A stretch of DNA of 64,000 nt, from positions 248,001-312,000 of the forward strand of contig NZ_JBDOIO010000001.1 of the NCBI RefSeq assembly GCF_039831995.1. Reading direction: 5' to 3'. The position numbers were made by a program, and so were the translations under genes. Positions within the stretch are counted from its first letter, which is position 1, and every line of letters begins with the position of its first letter. Below the pieces are notes generated by a model. It was not told where the DNA came from, searched no databases, and saw only the letters and a list, made by a program, of their open reading frames with translations. Below are positions 1-8,099 of this stretch, piece by piece. The stretch comes from Paenibacillus pabuli (GTDB lineage: Bacteria; Bacillota; Bacilli; Paenibacillales; Paenibacillaceae).

Positions 1-1482
1 AAGGATAAGGTACAGGAATGGTTCAAGTTGAATGAAACTTTGAACTTGGGCAGTGTTAAAAACGCACACAAAACTGGTTCTGCTGTCGCTCGTTACGAAG
101 CTTCTAAGTATACAACTACTGATAAAGCTGGATATAACGACTTGGATAGTGCCGCTAAAACTTTGACATTGTATGTGGCTGACCAATACGGACGTTTCGA
201 CTGGTTGACATTGAACTACATGCCAAACGGTAGCAAAGACGGTAATAAATCTCCAGATTTCGTTTATCATCAAGGTAACGACTATAACGAAGGTCCGGGA
301 TCATTTACACATACCGATCCTAACGGTAATGGTAACAACCTGAACTATGGTCATAACACCGCAGTACAAATTGATGTTACACGTCCTGATTTCATGAGTA
401 ACAATAAGCCTTCATTGTTGGCTGTTTGGGAAAATGATAATGAATCTATCCGTTATGGATATGGTACAAACTTGGCCGCTGTAGCCGCTCTGGATTACCT
501 GCCATTCAAGTTTAAAACAAGTAGCATGAGCAAGTTGTATAACAATGGACCTGCTTATAGTTCACCTGTTAAGTCTGACGGCTCGTTATCACGGACAAAC
601 AACTTGAAAGTTGATGCTTGGAATGCAAACTACAAACGTTTTGATCCAGTTAAATGGTTGGCTTCGGGTACATTTACAAAAATCGGAGTTCAATCTAACA
701 GTTATTATAAAGACTTCCCACAAGTAATTCGAGCAGGTCGCGGTGTCTTCTTTGAAAGCCAGATCACAATCCGAGCAGTATTGGAAGGTGAGACTGAAAC
801 TGAGAATGTCACAGCAATGAAAAACTTTGTTGGGGATATCTTTAATAATTACAAGTTGACTGGTGAGAAAGATGCAACGTTGATGAGTTCTAACCGTACT
901 TATCGGAACTTGAATAACAACGTTTCTGGTGAAGCCGCTGGTGGTACTTCCGCTAAGTTTAACGGAACTTATGGTAGCATGAAACTGGAATACAGTGGTA
1001 GTGGTACAGTAAGTAACGCAGTCGCTAATAGCGGGTACACTAGTACTAAGGTTAATGCTTATGAGGACGCTAACGGTAAGAAACAAATCGTACGCACAGT
1101 GTTCACTATTAAGCTTCCTGTAAGATTGGCTTCGGCTACTGGTAAGTTCGGTGGTCAAACATCATCTAAGAATAACGCTGTCACTGGTCGTCAATTCCTG
1201 ATTCATCCGAATACACAAGACGGAGTTTACACACTACGTACTGAAGGTTCGGGTAACTTGGCAAAACTCGGATTGACTGGTAAGATTAACTTCTTCTCAG
1301 CTCTCGATCCGCTGATTGTTTACGGTTCTATCTTCGATAACTATGAAGAGTCTCAATCTACAGTTGAGATTAAACCATCGACACCAAGTTCTGGAGGTAA
1401 CGGTTCAACTCCTCCAAAAGCAACTGATCCAAACACGGGAAAAGAAATTACTCTTCCTGATTTGTCTGACCTCTTGAATTAA
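1..1482 (+). CDS. 3' part of a large Asn/Gly/Ser/Thr-rich protein (5' end outside window)
   Basis: The frame is open to the first base of the window, reading KDKVQEWFK before the first in-frame TTG at 28, so the gene starts upstream and only its last 493 or so codons are seen. The visible part is rich in Asn, Gly, Ser, Thr and Tyr, has very few cysteines and no clear membrane segment. It ends in a Pro/Ser/Gly/Thr linker followed by a short tail (PDLSDLLN). That composition fits a secreted or surface beta-rich protein, but I recognise no family. Codon choice (GGT, AAC, CGT) suggests good expression. A stem-loop follows the stop. Function unknown; a link to the secretion genes further on is only a guess. 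Confidence 0.75.
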   Translation, partial: KDKVQEWFKLNETLNLGSVKNAHKTGSAVARYEASKYTTTDKAGYNDLDSAAKTLTLYVADQYGRFDWLTLNYMPNGSKDGNKSPDFVYHQGNDYNEGPGSFTHTDPNGNGNNLNYGHNTAVQIDVTRPDFMSNNKPSLLAVWENDNESIRYGYGTNLAAVAALDYLPFKFKTSSMSKLYNNGPAYSSPVKSDGSLSRTNNLKVDAWNANYKRFDPVKWLASGTFTKIGVQSNSYYKDFPQVIRAGRGVFFESQITIRAVLEGETETENVTAMKNFVGDIFNNYKLTGEKDATLMSSNRTYRNLNNNVSGEAAGGTSAKFNGTYGSMKLEYSGSGTVSNAVANSGYTSTKVNAYEDANGKKQIVRTVFTIKLPVRLASATGKFGGQTSSKNNAVTGRQFLIHPNTQDGVYTLRTEGSGNLAKLGLTGKINFFSALDPLIVYGSIFDNYEESQSTVEIKPSTPSSGGNGSTPPKATDPNTGKEITLPDLSDLLN

Positions 1483-1493
1483 ATGTACAACTT

Positions 1494-1520
1494 CCCACCT
1501 AGCGCCAGTTAGGTGGGATT
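1494..1520 (+). terminator. Stem-loop after the first gene (weak terminator or processing site)
   Basis: CCCACCTA (1494-1501) pairs perfectly with TAGGTGGG (1510-1517) around an 8-nt loop. It is followed by ATTAAAA rather than a T-run, so it may be a weak terminator or an mRNA-protecting hairpin. It sits between a stop codon and the next ribosome binding site. Confidence 0.5.
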
Positions 1521-1553
1521 AAAACTATAAAAATTCCGAAAGGAAGTGTAGAC

Positions 1554-2384
1554 ATGGCAGAGCCGCAGAAAACAACAAGTACGCCAACACTTCCCACATC
1601 ACCCACAACTTCCAAAAAACTCCGCATATTCTCTATTGACCGTGTAAAAATGAAATGTTTCTTGACAGGTAAATTATGTTCTCCAGTTTTGCTGTGTGAA
1701 TATACTGAAGATGGACAAAAACCACGTAAAGGTTATGTTGATCCTGAGTACGCATTAGAATCAGACTTACTTAACGACGCTGATAAAAAGAAAGTTAGTC
1801 AGCTGGTTTCGGCAAATAAACGTAACTTCCAAACAATGAGTACTAGTGAACATCGAGTTTACATTACTCAAGGTACTGCTGAAAATGAAAGTATTACTGA
1901 ATTATCTCGATGGGAAGCTTCTGATGCTTATAGGTTTCCGGAATTATCAAATGAGCGCGCACGAAACTGGATGACAAGTGTCGGTAAGGGCGCAGTTAGT
2001 GGTATCAGTGGTCCGATCAAGGACTACATCGCTAACTATGGTAATTCCCGAGAAGTTCTCAGAATTTTACGTGAGATCAGCTATGCGTATAAATTTAACG
2101 ATGCTGTCCGGATGTATATCAGTGGACGCTTGAGACCTTGGAGTGCTGAGGAAAAGCTCAAAGCGCAGAGTATCGCTAATTCATATATCTGGATGAAAGA
2201 TTTAAATTGTGGTAATCTCCTTAAAGAAATCCTTAATAACTCGAAAGTAAATTTGGACTTGGAGTTAACCGAAGCTAAAGACCAGATTGTAAGATTCCTT
2301 TCTTCAGTTATCGGACCATGGACAGTTGAAATAGAGGAAGGCACCAACGAAGATAATAAAATTACATTGAAAATTACTAAGTAA
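1554..2384 (+). CDS. Hypothetical protein, 276 aa
   Basis: ATG start behind AAAGGAAG. The N-terminus (about 20 residues) is Thr/Pro/Ser-rich. Next comes a segment with CFLTGKLC and SPVLLCEYTEDG, which could be a small Cys-containing fold, then a mainly helical middle and a charged C-terminus. There is no signal peptide or membrane segment, so it is probably cytoplasmic. I recognise no family. It stands alone between a stem-loop upstream and a strong terminator downstream. Confidence 0.7.
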   Translation: MAEPQKTTSTPTLPTSPTTSKKLRIFSIDRVKMKCFLTGKLCSPVLLCEYTEDGQKPRKGYVDPEYALESDLLNDADKKKVSQLVSANKRNFQTMSTSEHRVYITQGTAENESITELSRWEASDAYRFPELSNERARNWMTSVGKGAVSGISGPIKDYIANYGNSREVLRILREISYAYKFNDAVRMYISGRLRPWSAEEKLKAQSIANSYIWMKDLNCGNLLKEILNNSKVNLDLELTEAKDQIVRFLSSVIGPWTVEIEEGTNEDNKITLKITK

Positions 2385-2388
2385 ATTA

Positions 2389-2411
2389 CTCCGCTCCGGC
2401 GGAGTTTTTTC
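2389..2411 (+). terminator. Rho-independent terminator
   Basis: CTCCGC (2389-2394) pairs with GCGGAG (2399-2404) around TCCG, followed directly by six Ts. It ends the transcript of the 276-aa gene and isolates the partition genes behind it. Confidence 0.85.
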
Positions 2412-2535
2412 TTGCTTATATCTCATAAAACATTTACATTTAGGGACAACATATTATTTTATTTTAACTACGATTAGTCTGAATCATTATGGGATAGATA
2501 AGAAAATGATAATCAGTTGAAGGGGAGTATATTAC

Positions 2536-3711
2536 ATGACAGTGAAAATCTACGCTGGCGTTGATACAGGTAGTACCATGGTTCGCGGAACATTGGTTTC
2601 CGAAGAACAGGAAATGGTCGGGGAATACAGTAACTATGTTGGTACATTGGATCTGAAGGATAACCAAGATCCGAAGAAGAAGGTAAGCGAAGATGCTCCC
2701 TTCGTCGATACGCTATTATTGAAAATCAGCATTACTCACAAACAAAAAGTACAAAATGACGTGGCAAACAAGCTACTCACTGAAATTAACGATAAAACTT
2801 GGTTGGCAGGTAATATTGCAAAGAATATTTCTGCTAACGCTGTGCAGTTGAAACCTAATGTGCGTAAATCTATTCAGGTTGAAACTTACATTAACGCTTT
2901 GTCTTCGCTTGTATGCATGATGAAAGAATCTGATTTGCGTGAAGTTAATGCACATCTGCGGTTGTTGCTTCCTCCAACTGAATTCTTGGAAGACAATGCA
3001 ACTAAAATTGTAAAATCAACTTTGGAAAATTCCTTGATCCGTATCGAAAATAAAATCACCGACGAAGTATTCACGATCAACTTGACTACTGTTGACCTGC
3101 GTTCTGAAGGACAAGCAGCTATGGCTTATGCATTGGTCGATGAAAACGGTGTACCAACTAAATTGGCTGAGCAAGTTCAAGGTTCAAACTTCATCTTGTT
3201 CGATGGTGGTGAAAATACCTTCGACGTAATCCGGTTGGAAAACGGTAAAGTTATCGGTGGTAAAATTAAAACTTTGGCTCACGGTTCCAAATATACTATG
3301 AGTCACCTCGGTGGTCTGATCGAGAACCAGTACAAGTTCCGTCCTAGCTTGGAGGAATTGCGTACTATCTTTGATAGTGGTCGTCTGCGCATTGGGGCTA
3401 ACACTGTTGATGTACAATCTCTGATCTCATCAGCTAACCGTGAATATGTAAACATGTGGTATAGCGAGTTTGATAACTACCTGATTACTAACGGTTTGAA
3501 CTTGCAGTCTATTGCAGGATTCATCTTCGTTGGCGGAGCATCTAAAAAATCAGGCGAAGCTACCACCTCTATGGGCGACGCATTTAAAGCTGTTGTCTCT
3601 CAAATTGTGGAAGGAATTCCGGTTTACACTCCTAAAGATCCACGTCGTGCTAATATCCTCGGTCTGCAAAATCAATTGAGAATGCTTCGTGATCGGGAAT
3701 TTGCAGCATGA
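2536..3711 (+). CDS. parM: ParM/Alp-type actin-like ATPase (plasmid segregation)
   Basis: A 391-aa protein with the actin/Hsp70 ATPase signatures: phosphate-1 loop GVDTGSTMVRGT (residues 8-19), phosphate-2 loop ILFDGGENTFDV (about 221-232) and adenosine motif FIFVGGASKKSG (about 331-342). Such proteins form filaments that push or pull plasmid copies apart. ATG start behind GAAGGGGAG. Its stop overlaps the start of the next gene (ATGA), which encodes a likely DNA-binding adaptor, as in parMR operons. It belongs to the diverse plasmid/phage actin group; I cannot name the subfamily. An actin-like protein with another role, such as positioning of replication, is possible but less likely given the neighbour. 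Confidence 0.85.
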   Translation: MTVKIYAGVDTGSTMVRGTLVSEEQEMVGEYSNYVGTLDLKDNQDPKKKVSEDAPFVDTLLLKISITHKQKVQNDVANKLLTEINDKTWLAGNIAKNISANAVQLKPNVRKSIQVETYINALSSLVCMMKESDLREVNAHLRLLLPPTEFLEDNATKIVKSTLENSLIRIENKITDEVFTINLTTVDLRSEGQAAMAYALVDENGVPTKLAEQVQGSNFILFDGGENTFDVIRLENGKVIGGKIKTLAHGSKYTMSHLGGLIENQYKFRPSLEELRTIFDSGRLRIGANTVDVQSLISSANREYVNMWYSEFDNYLITNGLNLQSIAGFIFVGGASKKSGEATTSMGDAFKAVVSQIVEGIPVYTPKDPRRANILGLQNQLRMLRDREFAA

Positions 3712-4154
3712 GTGAATTCCGTACAATGATTGAACTTAAGCTGACGGGACTCCCGTTAGCTTACGTTCAAGAACGTGCCTTGCGTGGGGAATTATCCGAG
3801 TACTTAACTCGACTAGTAACTAGAGACCTTGAATTCCTACATAAATTTGATGGTAGTCAGGGACAGATCTTTAATTCTGGTACTGGTTCAGAAGTTAGTA
3901 ATAATATTCCTATAGTTGACCCTAGCATGGTACAAGCTTTTATGCAGATGATGCAATCGGGTGGCTTCGTTCAGCAGACAACTGAAGCTGCGCCGACTAC
4001 GGAAACAGCAGTTTCGGAAGTAACCTCTGAAACTAGCGAACTGGGACCGATGGTCGAATCAAAAGGTACTGAAGAAACTGGTACTAAGCCAAAACGGCAA
4101 ATTAAGCGTCTAAATGCTGCAGCTATGTCGATACTCAATGGTATGGACGATTAA
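3708..4154 (+). CDS. ParR-like ribbon-helix-helix adaptor
   Basis: 148 aa, starting inside the parM stop codon, so probably translationally coupled. Residues about 5-45 (FRTMIELKLTGLPLAYVQER followed by LSEYLTRLVTRDLEF) look like a ribbon-helix-helix unit: a short strand, then two helices. The middle is Gln/Met/Ser/Thr/Glu-rich and probably disordered, and the end is basic (KPKRQIKRLNAAAMSILNGM). In type II partition the adaptor binds the centromere through its RHH end and the actin filament through its C-terminus, and this layout fits. The RHH call is from pattern only. No centromere repeats are obvious next to the pair. Confidence 0.65.
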   Translation: MSEFRTMIELKLTGLPLAYVQERALRGELSEYLTRLVTRDLEFLHKFDGSQGQIFNSGTGSEVSNNIPIVDPSMVQAFMQMMQSGGFVQQTTEAAPTTETAVSEVTSETSELGPMVESKGTEETGTKPKRQIKRLNAAAMSILNGMDD

Positions 4155-4168
4155 CTATATTTTATAAG

Positions 4169-4203
4169 GGCAGGGGTTGAAAAGCACCTGCCTATTATTT
4201 TTG
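4169..4203 (+). terminator. Rho-independent terminator after the parMR-like pair
   Basis: GGCAGG (4169-4174) pairs with CCTGCC (4187-4192) around a 12-nt loop, followed by TATTATTTTT. Confidence 0.7.
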
Positions 4204-4219
4204 CCGGAGTTGTTATTTA

Positions 4220-4417
4220 ATGTCTAAAAATTTAAATCAAGCATTCGCTTTAAAATTTACCTCAGAATTTACTGTATTTTTATCGCTTGTAACTGCTTTT
4301 GGTGGAGACCTTTTCCGCTCGTTATTATTCCTATCGGCTAGTTATATCTTTCGAATGATATTCATTTATATAGAGGAACGTCACCTTAAACAGTCTAAGA
4401 CTAAAGGAGACAACTAG
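4220..4417 (+). CDS. Small membrane protein, 65 aa
   Basis: Contains a hydrophobic stretch (FTVFLSLVTAFGGDLF, then LLFLSASYIFRMIFIYI) that could form one or two membrane helices, then a charged tail (EERHLKQSKTKGDN). The start lies 10 nt after a weak GGAG. The next gene starts directly after its stop, so they are co-transcribed. Function unknown. Confidence 0.55.
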   Translation: MSKNLNQAFALKFTSEFTVFLSLVTAFGGDLFRSLLFLSASYIFRMIFIYIEERHLKQSKTKGDN

Positions 4418-4609
4418 ATGGACGACAAGTTTTTTCGCTTAATTTATTGGGTAGCTCTTCTCAATTTTTTAGCATGTATTTATGTGTCGGTCAAAAATGG
4501 CAACCTTTGGTCCGCTGGTTTATGGATATTTTTAGGTATCTTATGCATCGGAATTTACTGTTGGAACGAACGCCGTAAGAAAAAACGAAAGGTGGATAAA
4601 AATGACTAA
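4418..4609 (+). CDS. Small membrane protein, 63 aa
   Basis: Starts directly after the previous stop, with AAAGGAG as ribosome site. Two hydrophobic segments (LIYWVALLNFLACIYVSV and LWSAGLWIFLGILCIGIYCW) are followed by a very basic end (NERRKKKRKV), predicting a two-helix membrane protein. Its last codons overlap the exonuclease start by 8 nt. Function unknown. Confidence 0.65.
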   Translation: MDDKFFRLIYWVALLNFLACIYVSVKNGNLWSAGLWIFLGILCIGIYCWNERRKKKRKVDKND

Positions 4610-5468
4610 GACTTTTGCTGTTATCGATGGAATGAGTATCATGGTACCTTATGGGATGTATCGCGGTTTGGACTTGACTGCTGAACTTAATGGTGAAACT
4701 ATTAACACAACAATGGCGTTTAACTTTATGCGTTTCGTTGTGAAGTTGCTAAATTCCGGAGAAATTCCAATTATTTGTTTGGACTCATGGTCTAACCAAC
4801 GTAAAGAGCAGACTCAATCTTATAAAGCTAATCGTCCTTCATTAAAGTCTAATATTCCAAATTTTACTGAACAGGTTGATTTGGTATATCAGGCATTGAC
4901 TTCATCTAATTTCAATGTCCTCCGTCAAGAAGGATTTGAAGCGGATGATTTGGTACTAGCTACCGCTGATCAGTTGAGAACTGAGGGTCACGTTAAGATG
5001 TATACGTGTGACACGGATTTGATGCAGGGTGTACGTGAAAATGTTAGTTGGGTACGCGGTCATAATCATAAGAAGTATGAATTCAATGAAATCACTCGGG
5101 ATAATTATCACGAAGCAATTGGACTTCCTTATAATACAATCGCACTTTATAAGGCAACTGTTGGTGATACTGCCGATAAGATTCCAGGAATCAAAGGTTT
5201 CGGTGGGGCTGCATTCGAAAAATGGGTCTGGCAGATGGATGATGACGGTGTCGACTTCTCTGAGATTCGTGCTAACAACCTTGAACGGGAATTGTTGGAG
5301 AAGTACTTTACTGGAACCAAGCTGGAACAAGCGCTCGATTCTCTCAAGGTAGTCCTCCCTCTTGAAACTACAGTTTCCTTTGATTTTGACCTTCCTATTA
5401 ACAAGGCAACTCTTGCATGGTGGGCAGAAAAATATGCAATGAATTCTATTGTCAAAATGTTGGCTTAG
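4602..5468 (+). CDS. 5'-3' exonuclease (Pol I N-terminal domain/FEN family)
   Basis: 288 aa, the size of stand-alone phage-type 5'-nucleases. Visible family motifs are FAVIDGMS at the N-terminus, EGFEADDLVLATA and TCDTDLMQGV (acidic metal ligands), and VGDTADKIPGIKGFG, the helix-3-turn-helix that grips DNA. It would remove RNA primers or flaps during lagging-strand synthesis. No polymerase domain follows; a strong terminator does. It overlaps the small membrane gene before it. With the ligase, DnaX and delta-like genes elsewhere in the window, it points to a self-supplied replication set. Confidence 0.9.
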   Translation: MTKTFAVIDGMSIMVPYGMYRGLDLTAELNGETINTTMAFNFMRFVVKLLNSGEIPIICLDSWSNQRKEQTQSYKANRPSLKSNIPNFTEQVDLVYQALTSSNFNVLRQEGFEADDLVLATADQLRTEGHVKMYTCDTDLMQGVRENVSWVRGHNHKKYEFNEITRDNYHEAIGLPYNTIALYKATVGDTADKIPGIKGFGGAAFEKWVWQMDDDGVDFSEIRANNLERELLEKYFTGTKLEQALDSLKVVLPLETTVSFDFDLPINKATLAWWAEKYAMNSIVKMLA

Positions 5469-5482
5469 TCTGATAAAAAATT

Positions 5483-5520
5483 AAGGGTAGTGGATCGTAT
5501 ATTTCCACTACCCTTCTTTT
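5483..5520 (+). terminator. Strong rho-independent terminator
   Basis: AAGGGTAGTGG (5483-5493) pairs perfectly with CCACTACCCTT (5505-5515), followed by CTTTT. It closes the exonuclease operon. Confidence 0.9.
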
Positions 5521-5521
5521 A

Positions 5522-5868
5522 TAGATGCAACTATGATTAATTTAATGACCTCGCGTTAATATTCAATCTAGTCTTATATAATTACACTAATACCTGAGCA
5601 AAAAAACTTATAACTAAGCTGATATTTTAGTGTCTAATCGAAAATTATTGGGTCGGCACCTTGTCGTGAACAGTTGGTGAATGTAAGAAAGAAAAAGAAT
5701 AATGAAAAGTTGATGATTGAAAGACTTTCATTTTTCTCTAGAGTATCTCGTATAAGTGTTAGGGATACGGTCAATGATGGTTGTATGAAGGTTAATTGAT
5801 TTAAAGGTTTTTAAGTAAGGTTGCACAGTGAGTTCTCTGGAACGTCTCAAAAACTTGTAATAATCTCC
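5522..5868. other. Non-coding gap of about 350 bp, no recognised function
   Basis: There is no open frame with a ribosome site and I found no repeated motif. It lies between a strong terminator and a strong promoter. It may hold a small RNA or binding sites for the gene downstream, but nothing in the sequence shows that. Confidence 0.5.
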
Positions 5869-5897
5869 TTGCACCATGAGTAATCATCCGATATAAT
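5869..5897 (+). promoter_or_regulatory. Sigma-A promoter
   Basis: TTGCAC (5869-5874), a 17-nt spacer and TATAAT (5892-5897), an almost ideal vegetative promoter. It is placed about 100 nt before the start of the 257-aa gene, leaving a leader with a stem-loop. Confidence 0.85.
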
Positions 5898-5914
5898 AAG
5901 GATAGTTAAAGGAG

Positions 5915-5953
5915 AGCAAGTTAACAAGTACATAAAGACAGCAGGAACTTGCT
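5915..5953 (+). promoter_or_regulatory. Stem-loop in the 5' leader
   Basis: AGCAAGTT (5915-5922) pairs perfectly with AACTTGCT (5946-5953) near the predicted 5' end of the transcript. Hairpins so placed often stabilise Gram-positive mRNAs; a regulatory role is possible. There is no T-run, so it is not a terminator. Confidence 0.5.
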
Positions 5954-5995
5954 TCAACATAAAAAAATTAAAACTTTCCTTGGGAGGAATTTCTA

Positions 5996-6769
5996 ATGGC
6001 TGAACAAAACGCACGTTTGAAACAAAGAAAATCTGGAGCAGGCGCTCCTGACGCAGGTGCAAAAAGCACAACTAAATCTTCGAGCAAAACTCGTTTCGCT
6101 CAAACGGATGTAGATAAAGCAAAACGTGAAATCGTCGCTTCTATCGGTAATCACTTCGCTCGTAAAAAAGGCAAAGGTAACACTTACTTCTCTAACCCAG
6201 GTGTTATCGGTTATGTAATCCGCAACGTTGAAACTGATGAGAAAAAAGCAGTTAGCCGCCGTGAAGCAGTTAACCTGTCCGCTCGTCAAGCTAGCCTCTT
6301 CAAAGAAGGTAATAGCGATGCAGTATTGTTCTTCCGTAACGCTGTTCACGAAATGTCCGAAAGCGATGCGAAAGAAAAAGTGGAACTTCCAGATGGTACT
6401 ATTCAACAACGTACTCAAGTTGGTGAAGATGGTCAACCAATCAAGAAAGTTTCCCTTCGTCTGCGTGGTATCAACGGTCTGAGCCTGTTGAACGAAAAAA
6501 TGGTTGCTGACGGTCGTGCGATTCCTAAAAACGATCACTACACTTCTCAAGAGTATGCTCAAAAAGCATTCTCCATGTACCAAGAAATCTTGGAAGGTAA
6601 AATCCCTGCTACTGAAGAGTTGCTGAACGCAATGAAAGAAGCGCAAACAACTACTCGTACTGGTAACGGCGGTTCGAAAAATGCTTCCAAAAACATCCTG
6701 GATGAATTGGATAACTTCATGGCTAAAGCAGCTGGACAACTGCAAGACGTTGAACTGGTTGAAATCTAA
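5996..6769 (+). CDS. Probably abundant unknown protein, 257 aa
   Basis: ATG behind GGGAGGAA and a near-consensus promoter. Codon use is strongly biased to CGT, GGT, AAC and GAA, unlike most neighbours, so it is probably made in quantity. The N-terminal 35 residues are basic and Ser/Lys/Ala-rich (QRKSGAGAPDAGAKSTTKSS). Then come a structured part, a Gly/Ser linker near residue 225 and an acidic end. No signal peptide or membrane segment. The motif IRNVETDEKKAVSRREAVNL plus QASLFKEGNSD recurs in the 174-aa gene at 8100, a diverged paralogue. No family recognised; a nucleic-acid-binding or structural role would fit the basic tail but is inference. Confidence 0.8.
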   Translation: MAEQNARLKQRKSGAGAPDAGAKSTTKSSSKTRFAQTDVDKAKREIVASIGNHFARKKGKGNTYFSNPGVIGYVIRNVETDEKKAVSRREAVNLSARQASLFKEGNSDAVLFFRNAVHEMSESDAKEKVELPDGTIQQRTQVGEDGQPIKKVSLRLRGINGLSLLNEKMVADGRAIPKNDHYTSQEYAQKAFSMYQEILEGKIPATEELLNAMKEAQTTTRTGNGGSKNASKNILDELDNFMAKAAGQLQDVELVEI

Positions 6770-6790
6770 GCCATTAACGCAGCATATACA

Positions 6791-6818
6791 AAAGACCACA
6801 GAAATGTGGTCTTTTTTT
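6791..6818 (+). terminator. Strong rho-independent terminator
   Basis: AAAGACCACA (6791-6800), GAAA tetraloop, TGTGGTCTTT (6805-6814), then Ts. A perfect 10-bp stem. Confidence 0.92.
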
Positions 6819-6884
6819 GTTGCCGAAATTTAACGATGCAATTAAGAGAAAGAGGATAAATATAAGGGAAAGAGGTGATTAATC

Positions 6885-7112
6885 ATAGAATATTTTATAA
6901 ATCCTGAAACTATCATAATATACTATAGGAATATACATGGTGAGATAATAGACGGTATTAGTGAGGTAGTTGTTGGCGAGAAATACGTTGGATCGTTGGA
7001 ACTTATCGAAATCACTGAAGAAGAGTACAATAAACTACATTTTTACGTAGGCAACGACCTGTTCTCTGATTACAGTACGTACGCTGAGCAATTGATCAAA
7101 AATTACAGATAA
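6885..7112 (+). CDS. Small unknown protein with a non-standard start (ATA or ATC)
   Basis: A 76-codon frame preceded by AAGAGGTG seven nucleotides before ATA at 6885. An in-frame TGA lies just upstream (6876-6878) and there is no ATG, GTG or TTG at the front; the first ordinary start is a TTG deep inside. The product (EYFINPETIIIYYRNIHGEI, later ITEEEYNKLHFYVGNDLFSD) looks like a real folded acidic protein. It sits in a run of small unknown genes and is followed 16 nt later by the next start. Either AUA/AUC initiation is used, or the true start is internal. Function unknown. Confidence 0.45.
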   Translation: MEYFINPETIIIYYRNIHGEIIDGISEVVVGEKYVGSLELIEITEEEYNKLHFYVGNDLFSDYSTYAEQLIKNYR

Positions 7113-7128
7113 GCATGGAGGTTTAATT

Positions 7129-7485
7129 ATGTCTGAGAAAAACGATATATTTGTCATCAAACTAGGACCCTTATTCCTAACAAGTAATTCAGCAAAACCT
7201 TGGTCACACGATCCAAACGAAGCAGCTAACATGACTTTCGACGTAGCTCAATCTTATATATCTGGCAGTGGTGAGGTTATAACTGTAAACCCGCTAGAGC
7301 AGGTAACTTACACGGTGAGATTCGAAAGTTATGGTCGCATAATACTTACCGATCTTGTCACACATGATATCGCAGAAGCAATATGCCAGGCATCAGATTA
7401 CCCGAGCCTAGACGTAAGTATCCAAGTAGCAGATGTATATTTAACTCAAGAGGGTTTCAGCAATACATCGAAGTACTGGAGATAA
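7129..7485 (+). CDS. Hypothetical protein, 118 aa
   Basis: ATG behind ATGGAGG. A soluble protein with alternating hydrophobic strands (VTYTVRFESYGRIILTDL) and a helix (HDIAEAICQASDY), probably a small alpha/beta fold. No known motif. Part of the small-gene run from 6.9 to 10.7 kb, whose members are spaced 15-75 nt apart. Confidence 0.65.
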   Translation: MSEKNDIFVIKLGPLFLTSNSAKPWSHDPNEAANMTFDVAQSYISGSGEVITVNPLEQVTYTVRFESYGRIILTDLVTHDIAEAICQASDYPSLDVSIQVADVYLTQEGFSNTSKYWR

Positions 7486-7513
7486 CCCATTCAGCTAAAC
7501 GGAGGTTTACCTA

Positions 7514-8026
7514 ATGTATATTGACGGCGATGAGCAGTTAAAAGACGAATCGAGACTAAATCTCTTCAGACAATATTCTGATCGGGCGCACTTCTCGATA
7601 AGGGGTGCAATTGTACGTGGTTATGATCCCAATGAAACTATTAAAGCTAGTGACATTTTAGGATACATTTACAGTGGAAAAGATAGCGATCGATTAGTAA
7701 TACGTCCATCCTACGATGTTATTTCAGCGATTAAGGAACACGAAGATATTGCTGTACTTGGAAATAACCCGCATGATATCGCATTAACTACCAATGCATA
7801 TGTGGGGCTCATTTCTGAGAATGGCTCCGAGTGGTTTACTCTGCGACCAATACATCCAGAAAATGTATTACTAGAATATATTTACGATATCCATCCTGAA
7901 TATAACGTACATAACACTGACGAGTATTCAATGTACGCACGTCAACTTGCTAAGGAGTTCTTATCGAGGAACGATATCATTATTCCGCGGAATATGAAGA
8001 ACATCTTGCACGATTACGGGTATTAA
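7514..8026 (+). CDS. Hypothetical protein, 170 aa
   Basis: ATG behind ACGGAGG. Acidic and soluble, with stretches such as FSIRGAIVRGYDPNETIKAS and ENGSEWFTLRPIHPENVL. No recognised domain, signal or membrane segment. Lies between the 118-aa gene and the TTG-started 174-aa gene in the same orientation. Confidence 0.68.
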   Translation: MYIDGDEQLKDESRLNLFRQYSDRAHFSIRGAIVRGYDPNETIKASDILGYIYSGKDSDRLVIRPSYDVISAIKEHEDIAVLGNNPHDIALTTNAYVGLISENGSEWFTLRPIHPENVLLEYIYDIHPEYNVHNTDEYSMYARQLAKEFLSRNDIIIPRNMKNILHDYGY

Positions 8027-8099
8027 AATAACTGAAATTGATCGCTAATAACTGAAGGCTATCAAGTAAATGCAGTAACATTAATTAAGGAGGGTTAAC

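Noticed and set aside
5741..5760. Small TGAAAG/CTTTCA palindrome with Ts, as a possible terminator near 5722-5740
   Set aside because: The loop would be one base, which cannot form; not a terminator.
5993..6799. Long minus-strand open frame opposite the 257-aa gene
   Set aside because: It is antisense to a gene with ideal promoter, ribosome site and codon bias, and its translation is Cys/Phe/Ser-rich without motif, as expected for a mirror frame.
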